Shown here: positions 11,598-21,271 of the stretch, piece by piece
Position numbering within the stretch: position 1 is the first letter of the stretch
How the letters are laid out: every line of letters starts with the position of its first letter
Assembly: GCA_020081605.1 (NCBI GenBank)
Contig: JAHREC010000018.1
Location: 2,976,001-3,040,000 of the forward strand
Length of the DNA stretch: 64,000 bases
Reading direction: 5' to 3'
From: Albifimbria verrucaria
Taxonomy: Eukaryota; Ascomycota; Sordariomycetes; Hypocreales; Stachybotryaceae
Made by a program: the position numbers and the translations under genes
Notes under the pieces: generated by a model
The model's database searches: none
The model's input: only the letters and a program-made list of their open reading frames with translations
What the model was told of the DNA's origin: nothing

Positions 11598-12512
11598 ATG
11601 GCCTCCCGCATGGTCACCCGCGCCGTCGGTACGTACAGAGAGCATCCCCGAGCTACCAGCCGCCAATTGGCGCGAGAATCACCGAGTAACCGTTCTGCAG
11701 GCGCCCCTCTCCTCCGACCGGCTCTGGCCCGCCGAGCCCTCCCTGCCATGGCCGGCGCTGCCGTGCGCAACGCCAGCAACGTGCCCGCCGAGGACCCCAA
11801 GAAGAAGGCCCAGAGCATCCTCGACGCCCTCCCCGGTAGCAGCCTGCTTAGCAAGTCCGCCATCCTGAGCAGCACCGCCGCCCTGAGCATCTACGCCATC
11901 AGCAACGAGTACTACGTCGTCAACGAGGAGACCATCGTCGCCGTCTGCCTGCTGGCTGTCTGGGGTGGTCTGATCAAGTACGGTGGCCCTGCCTACAAGG
12001 AGTGGGCCGAGAGCCAGAACGAGAAGATCAAGAACATCCTGAACAGCGCTCGTGCCGACCACACTGAGGCCGTCAAGACCCGCATTGAGGGCGTTAAGCA
12101 GATGAGCGGTGTTGTTGACATCACCAAGTCTCTCTTCGAGGTTTCCAAGGTTAGTGCTAGGAGACGAGATATCATTGATGGGGTGTGACGTCGTTGACAC
12201 ACGATGCAGGAGACCGCCAAGCTCGAGGCTGAGGCTTTCGAGCTCGAGCAGAAGACCGCCCTGGCTGCCGAGGCCAAGGCCGTTCTCGAGTCCTGGGTTC
12301 GCTACGAGGGTCAGGTCAAGCAGCGCCAGCAGAAGGAGCTTGCTGCCTCTATCATCGCCAAGGTCCAGAAGGAGCTGGAGAACCCCAAGGTTCTGCAGCA
12401 GATCCTGCAGCAGAGCGTCGCTGACATCGAGAGTGAGTTTGCTCCAGACCGCATGGTTCGTCCTGAATACTAATCATTTGTTGCAGAGATCGTCTCCTCC
12501 AAGGCTCAATAA
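11598..12512 (+). CDS. ATP4: Mitochondrial ATP synthase subunit 4 (subunit b)
   Basis: This is the peripheral-stalk subunit b of F1Fo ATP synthase in the inner mitochondrial membrane. Exons are 11598-11628, 11701-12149, 12210-12432 and 12487-12512, giving 242 aa, the family length, without frameshift. The first intron is 72 nt and read-through in frame, but removing it gives the expected basic presequence. The mature part starts around NVPAEDPKKKAQSILDALPG. Two hydrophobic segments follow, and then the long amphipathic stalk helix (EWAESQNEKIKNILNSARAD; LAASIIAKVQKELENPKVLQ). Codons are strongly GC-ending, which suggests high expression. Confidence 0.95.
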
Positions 12513-13014
12513 GTTGTTGCAGCTTAGGTCAAGCATGAAAAGGTCACCAGTTTCCTTTGTAACAACCCCTTGTGTCCATACAACACCTGTGCATTAGCCA
12601 ATCCGAATCAAGACATTAGTCTACTCAATACGTAATCCGAGACCCGAACTGTGCTTTTGTCCGTTCTGACTCCTGTAAATTGATGCGTACGCTTCCGCAA
12701 AGCCCATTTTACAAGTCCTGTGAGAGCAACACGGAGATGCTGGCTCTGTTTACAAAATCTAGACGAAGATCATACACAAGAGCGTCGTAAGGCGTCGATA
12801 ACGGACTAAAGCTTGGCTTTACATGGAAACTGAACGTGTCATATCGTACAGTAAATTAACCTAACTGGGTAAAATAAAACGACCCATAACGCCGGACCTT
12901 TCCAACACTGCGTAATCACAGCAAGCCTTTGACCCCTGACATCGTCGTTCATGTATAGGAAACAAGTGTACAAAAGAAAAGGGCACTGAGGGCCCGAATG
13001 TCGTGAGACATGAA
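12513..13014. other. Convergent 3' region of ATP4 and the SRC1-like gene
   Basis: This 502-bp spacer lies between two convergent stop codons. It is AT-richer, as expected of 3' UTRs. I see no gene. Confidence 0.5.
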
Positions 13015-15144
13015 TTAATAGAGTGGTCTTGACTCTTCCCACTTCTTCACCTCCTTAGACTCCTGAGGATCAGGCGACTCGGATTTGACATCCGGACCCC
13101 AGGAGACTCTGGCGCTACGGCGCCTTCGGGCTCCTTCGCCAGCCACGGGTCCAATCCACTCCCATGCACGGCCGACCTCGCCGCTTCGGCCTTCTCGTTG
13201 ACTGGTGCGAACATTACTGTTTTGTTCGACCACTGCCTTAACTCGCTGCCAGATTCTATCACGCTCTGAGAGCGAGTGCACAGCACGGAGAACATCATCT
13301 CGCAGGTTTGGCAGGAACAGCCATGGGTCATCTAGCTCTTCCTCACCAAGTTCTTTTTGGCTGGCAAGACGCTCAAGAACCAAGTCGACCAAAGCGGGAA
13401 TTCGTGCCGTCGTAGCAACATGCTTACGATACCGGGCGCGCAGATAGACTACCCCAGTGCGAGCAACATTAAAAGTCCAGCAGGGATTCGATATCTTGCC
13501 AATCCGAGCCGGACTTGTCTTTTGAGGGCGCAGCTGAGTGAAAGGCGAGCGAGAGAGCTGGACGATAGCTTTCGCTCTGAAAGACCGGAGGGATCGGACG
13601 TTCTGTAGGTTCATGGGCGGATCTGGTTAGTTGATATGTCAGAAATAAACAGGCTATGGGATGCGTCGCCAGCTCCAATATCAAAGAGGAAAGAAAATAG
13701 CAAGACTCACTCAGCCGTCTCAACAACCACTTCGTCTCTGTTCGTCACCTCACCAATGGCTGCGGCCCACAGGTCGTTGAACTCATCATTGTTCAGCCTC
13801 TTGCTGCGCTTCATGCTCACCGTCTGCTTCAGCTCCTCCTCAGCAATGGCCGGGCTATCTACTTGATGCCCTTCCTCATCCACGAGATCTCCACACTCGT
13901 ACTTGGCGCGGCGTTCTCTCAATTCTTCAACAGCTCTGTCGGCTACGGCCTTTACGCGACGCGCCTTTTCACCGTCAGGCTCACACGTAGGTGGCAGAGG
14001 TACAAGCCCACCCAGAGACAGAGGGTGAGGGCGAAGCACAAATCCAGGTTCGCAGCGTGCAGAGTAGTCCTCGTAGCAGTAGGCGTGGGCAGGACATTGC
14101 TCACACTGAGGCTCGACAATAGGAACAAGTGCGTCGGGTAGAGGTACCTCTTCCGGCAGAATAGACTTGGCCGGTCTTCCGAGACCACAGTAGCCCACTG
14201 CGATCTTCTCCTGGCGGTACCAAGCCAAGTAAGCTCCAAGCAAGCTGAGGAAAAGGACAAGAAGCGGTGTCTTAGCGCTGCCTCTACGAGCTGGAACAGA
14301 AGCCACTTTGCGAGGTACAAGTGTTATCTCTCCTTGCCTGGCAGCTTCCTCTAGCTCAAGCTGTGCTTCAGGTGTAAACTCTTCCTCGGGCTCAACTAGA
14401 GCTTCGGCAGCTGGAAGTCGTTGTGCTACGTCGGGTATTCCAAAGGCTCTCGAAGCTCGTGGGGTCTCAGTGAACCCATCTGTACGACGGCGAGAAGATT
14501 GCGCGCTCCTCATCGAATCTCCACCCGTTGTCCGTCGTCGGTTGCTGGGTGTTTTAACCTGCGGTGGAGAGCTACCTTTGCCCTGGAACGGGTTATCGTC
14601 GGTGAAGACGCTCTCGTCTTCCGCCACGAGAGGCATATCCTCGTCTACCGGCTCGGCCTTGATTTGAGGTGTAATGGTCCTTCGTGCGCGGCGGACGGAA
14701 CCAAAAGCCTCGGGCTCCTCGTTGTCTTCCGTGTGGGAGAGCTGTCGGCTGGATGATCGCACGGAACGTTTTCTGGGGCTGACAAACGCAGAGGCCTCGG
14801 CCTCGGCCTCATCCCCTCGACCTTGAACCTCTGCGAAGCCTTGCGCGGAGACTTTGACCGTCTCGCTGAGGGCGGTGGGCGCAGCTCATGATCGGCCCAG
14901 TCAGGAATGTCCTCGGCGCTCCCAGCATTGACGATCCCGAAGCTTGAGCGCTTTGCGCGTTCCTCTGGGCGCGCAGCTTAGGCGCCTGCGAAAGGACATG
15001 GTCCTCAACCAGGGCGACAAGCTGGGACTTCTTGGCCGTCGCAGGGTAGTCGACGTTGTGTGTGACGAGGATGGACCTCAGGCGCGGAACGGTGACAGCG
15101 CGTGGGTCAAAGCCCTCTTGGAGGTAATCGTCGCCGTCAGACAT
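13015..15144 (-). CDS. SRC1: Inner nuclear membrane protein, Src1/Heh (Man1-Src1 C-terminal domain)
   Basis: This is a double-spanning inner nuclear membrane protein of the Heh1/Src1 (LEM2/Man1) family, which tethers chromatin and helps maintain nuclear pores. Exons are 15144-13711 and 13602-13015. Residues 11-50 form the HeH/LEM-like fold (VTVPRLRSILVTHNVDYPAT then KKSQLVALVEDHV). A disordered Ser/Arg/Glu-rich linker follows, then helix 1 (TPLLVLFLSLLGAYLAWY). The lumenal Cys-containing part has CEQCPAHAYCYEDYSARCEP. Helix 2 (IPAGLLMLLALGVVYL) is followed by the nucleoplasmic MSC winged-helix end (LRDDVLRAVHSLSERDRIWQ, then RAWEWIGPV). Three single missing bases are needed, at 14967-14969, 14813-14816 and 13452-13455. 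With them the product is 674 aa. Confidence 0.88.
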
Positions 15145-15908
15145 GATGTCGGTGGTGGAAGCCGTACGTAGCTTGAAATGCGACGATGGCGACTCGTGAT
15201 AATCAGGGAAGGGAAAGAAGAATAAAAATGCGAGGCTCTAGACCCAAAAGGATGGCCTGAAAAGGTTGCAAGTAAAGCCTGCTGGACAAAGTCTGGCCAC
15301 TGAGACACACAGGGCCCAAGGCAAAGGTGTGATGACGTCGCAGGTGGGCGATCACTGACTACTAGATGCCATTCAGGGTCAGAACGACGGATCGCAAGAA
15401 TAAACAGCCTCGCCCTCTGATGGAAAAGAAGATGACAGAGAAACCCCGGCTATCAAAGAGCCCGTGGATGGGAAAAGAGACAATAGAGAAAACGTCGACG
15501 ATAATTACCGCTGATTTCGGACAAAGATGTTGATGGGGAGCAGTTGGAAACCCTTGTGACGAACCACTTAGTGCCGTTGTCTATGACAACAGATGGATTT
15601 TGCTGCTGCACCGGCCCTGTCAAAGCTCAATATACAGCACCCATACCCATGTACCTTGTACCTGGACACCTTGACGCCTTAGCAGCCAGCGTGCAAAGAT
15701 CAGCGCGCACGAGCCACCACCGCCACATATCCACATGGCTAACGCCACAACTCTCTTCAATTGATTGATATCAAAAAGTCATGGCATGACATGACGACGT
15801 TCTAAGGTAGCTTGGTAGCATCGGGTCTCCTGGCGATCCGACACCACTCAACCTTCTTCTTTCTTCCTTTCAGTCATTGTCTATGCGACCACCGCGCTCG
15901 CACACACC
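15145..15908. promoter_or_regulatory. Divergent region SRC1-like / COQ6
   Basis: This 764-bp stretch between two divergent genes should hold both promoters. A TGACGTCG word (CRE-like core TGACGTC) occurs near 15333. No additional gene is supported. Confidence 0.45.
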
Positions 15909-17547
15909 ATGACCATGTTGGCGCCCCGCTACGTCTCCAATGCGTCGCGCTACGTCTGCCAGAGTTGTTCAAAGCGCTTCAAGACCCAGGTGCAGCGACG
16001 ATCCTACGCAACCAAGCCACAAGACATCTACGATGTGGTCTGTGTCGGAGGAGGGCCAGCTGGGCTAAGCTTGCTCACTGCTTTACGTACGAACTTCCCA
16101 GACTCCTTGTTTATTCTCCAGCAAGTCTCCCGTTAACACCGGCCCCTAGGCTCAAGCCCGGCCACCTCCCGACTCCGAGTCGCCCTGATCGAAGCCCAGG
16201 ATCTCTCAAAGCGACTGCGTTTACGCTTCCTCCCACCAAGTTCTCGAACCGGTGTAGCTCTCTAACACCAACCTCGGCGCAATTCCTCAACACGATTGGA
16301 GCATGGTCTCACATGAAGAGGGAGCGCATCCAAGAGTACCAGGAGATGCAGGTGTGGGATGGCATCACGGATGCTCGGATCGAGTTCGATTGGCAACCCC
16401 ACTCCGGCGCAGGCAAGCCCATCGCATACATGGCTGAGAACCTTAACATCACCTCGGGCTTGCTAAAGCGGCTCAATGAACTTGGTGGGGTTGAAGTCTT
16501 TGACAACTCCAAGGTCTCAAATATTGGATTGGGTGAAGAAGGGAAGACTTCGACTTGAGGGAGTGGCCCATTGTCACGCTGTCTAGTGGTCAGTCGCTTG
16601 CCGCTCGCCTTCTTGTCGGTGCAGATGGCGCCAATAGCCCTGTGCGCTCCTTCGCCGGCATCACAAGCCGAGGCTGGGACTACCAAAGGCATGGTGTCGT
16701 CGCGACGCTTGAGCTTGAGGGTGAAGGCTGGGCTGGGGAGCACTGCAAGATTGCCTATCAGCGCTTCTTGCCCACTGGTCCAGTTGCCATGCTGCCAATG
16801 CCTGGCAAATACGCCACCCTCGTGTGGTCCACAACCCCGGAGAACGCTGCGCTCCTGAAGAAGCTGCCGCCCCAGGACTTCGTCGCCATGGTAAACGCTG
16901 CTTTCCGTCTCAGCCCTGTCGACCTCGCTTTCATGCACTCCCAACAATCCGGACAGCACGAAGAGCTCGCATGGCGTGCTCAGCATACGCCGGTTGCCTC
17001 TCGCCGTCCCGCAGGCGGCTGTTGCAGTGCAGGAGGGCACAGTTGCTTCATTCCCTTGAAGATGCGCCATGCGGACACCTACACTGGAGAGCGCGTGGCC
17101 CTCGTTGGTGATGCAGCGCACACCATCCATCCCCTAGCCGGCCAAGGGTTGAACCAAGGCCAGGCAGACGTTCAGAGCCTCGTCAAGGCCATTGAATACG
17201 CCGTGTCACACGGTCAGGATTTGGGAACTCAGATGGCGCTCGATGCCTATAACAGCGAGCGCTATGCTGCGAACCATGTTATGCTTGGCGTCTGTGATAA
17301 GCTTCACAAGCTGTATGCCGTCGATAGTGGCCCGCTTGTCCCTCTCCGATCCATTGGTCTCAAGGCAGTCAATGCTCTGGGTCCATTGAAGAACTTCCTA
17401 ATGGAGCAAGCTTCAAAACTGCCGCTTAGAGTTGATGATGATTGCTCGTGTATTTATCATGTAAAAGTAGTGTATAGTTGGAACTTCAAAACCAATAGAC
17501 GGGAGACTCCAGCAGTCAAATTCATTTTGTTATCAAATCACTTGTGA
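15909..17547 (+). CDS. COQ6: Ubiquinone biosynthesis monooxygenase COQ6
   Basis: This mitochondrial FAD-dependent hydroxylase modifies the coenzyme Q ring. Exons are 15909-16086 and 16150 onward. A mitochondrial presequence covers about 35 residues. The FAD fold follows: the dinucleotide motif (VVCVGGGPAGLSLLTALR), the mid DG-type motif (LVGADGANSPVR) and the C-terminal GD motif (VALVGDAAHTIHPLAGQGLN). The sequence is interrupted repeatedly: one base missing at 16208-16210, 16541-16543 and 17053-17055, and a compensating extra base (or two missing) near 16995-17015. As written the frame runs to 17547. One further missing A at 17415-17418 would bring a stop at 17429, giving 486 aa, closer to the family length, so the last 40 residues are doubtful. 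Confidence 0.9.
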
Positions 17548-17679
17548 TCAAGGCACGGAACGATGAGTGGTTATCAAGAAGACATTCTAGGAGTATTTAC
17601 GATTGTTCTCCCCGTCAGCTATGATTACAAACAAAGAGAAAAATCAGCTCTAACTTTCTTTGCCTTGCCGCATCCCCAA

Positions 17680-19188
17680 TTATCGATCAACCTCACCTGT
17701 CGTAGAGTTAGCATTGTTTCGTGACTTGAAGGATACTTGCAAACTTACCAAACACCAGATCCATGGTACCAATGACTGCAACGGCATCAGCCAGCAAGTG
17801 ACCCTTGGAAACATGGTCGAAACCACCGAGATGGGCGAAACCAGGGGCACGAATGTGGCATCGGTAAGGGCGTTCAGAGCCATCGCTGACAATGTAAACA
17901 CCCATCTCACCCTTTGGCGCCTCGATGACGGAGTAGGTGTCACCAGGAGGCACGGCGTAACCCTTAGTGTAGAGCAGGAAGTGGTGGATCAGAGCCTCCA
18001 TGTTCTCCTTCATGGCAGCTCGGGGAGGAGGCGAGACCTTGTAGTCCTCGACACGGATAGGACCGGCGGGCATCTGGTTCAGGCACTGGTGGATGATTCG
18101 CAGGGACTGGCGGAACTCCTCCATTCGGCAGAGGTATCGGTCGTAGCAGTCACCGTTGGTACCAACAGGGACGTCGAACTCAACCTTGTCATAAGCATCG
18201 TAGGGCTGGCTCTTTCGGATGTCGTAGGGGACACCGGAACCACGCAGCATGACACCAGTGAAGGAGAGGTTGAGAGCCTCAGCAGCGGAGACAACACCAA
18301 CGCCCTCAGACGCTCAATCCAGATACGGTTGTCAGTAAGCATCTCCTCGGTCTCATCAATACGATCACCGAACTGAGTAGCCCACTGGTAGATGTCGTCA
18401 AGGAGACCAACGGGGATATCCTGGTGGACACCACCGGGGCGGACGTAGGCAGCGTGGAGACGAGCTCCGGAAACACGTTCGTAGAATTCCTGTATGCCGC
18501 GTTAGCAATTGGCGATGGGTACGGCGATGATATTACTGACCATGAGCTTCTCACGCTCCTCGAAACCCCACAAGAAAGGTGTCAAAGCGCCAACATCCAT
18601 GGCGTGGGACAGGACAGACATCAGATGGTTCAGGATACGGGTGATCTCGCCGAACAAGGTACGAATGTACTTGGCACGATCAGGGATCTCAATGTTCAAC
18701 AGCTTCTCAACAGCGAGGGAGTAGCATTGCTCGTTGGTCATCATGGAGACGTAGTCCAATCGGTCGAAGTAGGGCAGAGCCTGCAGATACGACTTATACT
18801 CGATCAACTTCTCGGTTCCGCGGTGCAGCAGACCGACGTGCGGGTCGGCTCGGATAATCTCCTCGCCACTCAGCTCAAGAATCAGACGCAGCACACCGTG
18901 GGCAGCAGGATGCTGAGGACCAAAGTTGACCGTGTAATGTCTGACCTTGCGGTCCGCAACCGAGTTGTCGCGCGACTTTCTGGCGCCGGAGGCGGTCTGC
19001 TGGGCATCGACGCCATAGGGGTCGGTGGACTGGAAGTCCTCGCCAACAGGCACGAGCCTGGTGCCGACGTGCTCAGGGGTGGCGTATCGTCGGAAACATG
19101 TCGTCGAGAATGATCGGGAGGCGAAGGGTGCTGGTCGAAGGCACATGCGCTTGGCAGCCTGGCCGGCAAGTCTGTGGAGGGTGGCCAT
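17680..19188 (-). CDS. nuo-49: Complex I 49 kDa subunit (NDUFS2)
   Basis: This is a core subunit of mitochondrial NADH:ubiquinone oxidoreductase; together with the PSST subunit it forms the quinone site. Exons are 19188-18541, 18489-17749 and 17696-17680. The presequence is about 45 residues. Conserved blocks include [54 protein letters not shown] and the C-terminal [11 protein letters not shown]. The last exon supplies only EVDR after GT-AG splicing, the typical end of this family. One base is missing in the run at 18303-18305, breaking the otherwise invariant protein. Corrected length is 468 aa. A frameshift in such an essential gene is strong evidence for sequence error. Confidence 0.95.
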
Positions 19189-19712
19189 TGTGAGAGGAGG
19201 CGGAGACGTTATCCGGACGCGAGAAGAGATGGTCGGGAATCCCTTGGGTGTCCTCCTGCTCGAAGGGGGTCAATGGCTCGTGGACGGAGAAGAATTCGCC
19301 TTCGTGACTATAGCCGTCATAACCTTAGGCCAGAGGTGCTAAGGAAACTGAAGCTTGAGAAGTGGTGTGGTGGCTCGGAAAAATATTCAGGCGACCGAGG
19401 CCAGCCAATCATGTGGGGACAATTACTCGTCCCCGATGCAGCAGCGATGCAGAAGCACACGGAGCTTATGGCTGAGGCTCGGTAACGGTTTGCGTGAGCC
19501 TTTCGATAGTAAAGCCAGCACTCTCAGCGCCTCTGCCTGGCTTAACCTCTACCCAGGCTGGTTGCTTCGATCTACGAAAGAGGACTGTGCGTGGCTTTTT
19601 CTGTCCTTGATCTCCCGCATCAATGCTGTCTGTTACAGAAGGGTTCAGAAGTTCAATTAGCTATATAGCCTGGCTCATTCGCCAGGTCAAGACGGCTTCT
19701 CTATATCAGCTC
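19189..19712. other. Spacer between complex I subunit and GNAT genes
   Basis: This 524-bp stretch holds the promoter of the 49 kDa subunit and the 3' end of the acetyltransferase gene. No gene or clear motif is seen. Confidence 0.45.
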
Positions 19713-20317
19713 TCACCAATCCATACAAGATGGTATCCTGAAGCTCTCCATTTTTCTCAGCGTTGCCTCTTTTCCTCCCTCTTCGATGAAGCCGCACTTC
19801 AACAAGACCTTACCGCTGGACTCGTTTCTCGCGTACATATCCGCCTCAAACCGGTTCAGCTGAGGCCACGTCGCAAAGCACCATCGCACAAACGCCTCAA
19901 CGGCCTCGGTCATGTATCCTTTGCCCCAGGCTGAAGGTGTCAGCCAGTAACCCAGCTCCCAGGTGCGGTAGTTGACGTCTCGTTGTGGTGACGCGCCAAT
20001 GCCGCCAATGTAGACAGGCTCAGGCGTTGAGTTCCCGGATACCCCGGGCTTCACCAGTATCGCGACATCCGTGGGATACCCTGTCTCAGACGGGACAGTG
20101 CACATTCGTAGGAAATTCTCTGCCTTCTCCAGCGTGTAGGGTGAAGGGAATCCATCGCGTAGGTTGCGTGCTATAGACTCATGGTTTGCCGCTACTGCCT
20201 TGGCCGGCGCGTCAGAGAGGAGGTATCGCCGTAAAATCAATCTCTCAGTTTCAAGTAGGATAGTGCCTGCCTCAACCCCGGGGGTGTGAGGGCTTTAAGG
20301 TGTCTGTCGTGAGGCAT
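19713..20317 (-). CDS. GNAT-family N-acetyltransferase (RimJ/RimL type)
   Basis: The protein matches the GCN5-related acetyltransferase fold of the Acetyltransf_3/RimJ-RimL type, which transfers acetyl groups from acetyl-CoA to small amines or protein N-termini. Visible landmarks are the first strand (ETERLILRRYLLSDA), YIGGIG, the ELGYWLTPSAWGKGYMTEAV block with the acetyl-CoA loop WGKGYM, and NESSGKVLLKCGFIEEG near the end. The open frame as written lacks a good ATG. Allowing one missing base at 20276-20279 links it to an ATG at 20317 and gives 201 aa, a normal length. The substrate cannot be told. Intronless. Confidence 0.82.
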
Positions 20318-21271
20318 ACCTGACCCTCGACTGGCGGTTTGAGTCTGTTGGAATATGTTGTCTACCAGCTCAGAGGTGTGCCTATCGTATGCCAATGAGT
20401 TCCCTGGTACAACCAACCCAGAACCAAAAATGGACCCCGGAATCCTTTTGACGCACCTGTCCTCGAATTCCTACTAGCTCACGAAGACCTCGCTTCTTAT
20501 TCGATTCGTCTCAACAGTGATCCACATGACCAGCACAGGGGCAGCATGTATCGAGTGCAGGGTAGGGTCACACAGTGTTGAAGTAGGCCGGCTGACTTGG
20601 CCGCGGATCGTAGCCCACTTCCCACTCGAATGCGATTTTGGATAATATATCCTTCGATTATTCTATGTCGCCCTATAAAAGCCGAATCCTCTACTTCTCT
20701 CGTCCGAGGACACAGTGGTTCGCTCCCCACCCATCTCGGTCCCTGCCACCATTGTGCATGATTTGAATAACGCCTGTCTCCAACTCTCACGTCAAATGTG
20801 CAAGATAGAATGCCCCTCGCCTCTGGCGCTCACTGTTCGGCCGTAACAAATATGTGTGATAGATTAATACAAATTGGCGTGTGTTGCCCGGGAATCGAAA
20901 ATGAAAAGAAAACCGAAAAGAAATCAACGAAGCGTGCTATGGTCATTACGCAAGGATGAAGGCCGTCAGAAAAAGAAAACTCCAAGATGATGAAACCCAA
21001 ATGAAATAGCCCAACGCCCTCACCGGATCTTTCCCACAAAACTTTTTGGTCAACCCTTGCCATGCTTGCCAAATGCATCGAAATTCGAAGAAACTATCGC
21101 GAATTAACACGTCTATGAAAAGCCGATTTGACGACTGTCGTAGAAGTAGGTATCGCTGATAGACGAAAGCCAGAAAAAGCTGGGATCAAGTTGAGCCGCC
21201 CAGTGATAATTCTGATCTTGAACGAACGGAAATGCCCAGACGACCATCGAAGTCAGCCCACCATATATTCA
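20318..21271. other. Spacer between GNAT gene and transcription factor 3' end
   Basis: This 954-bp region contains the GNAT promoter and the 3' UTR of the Zn2Cys6 factor. Frames of up to 97 codons exist but look random. Nothing else is supported. Confidence 0.45.
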
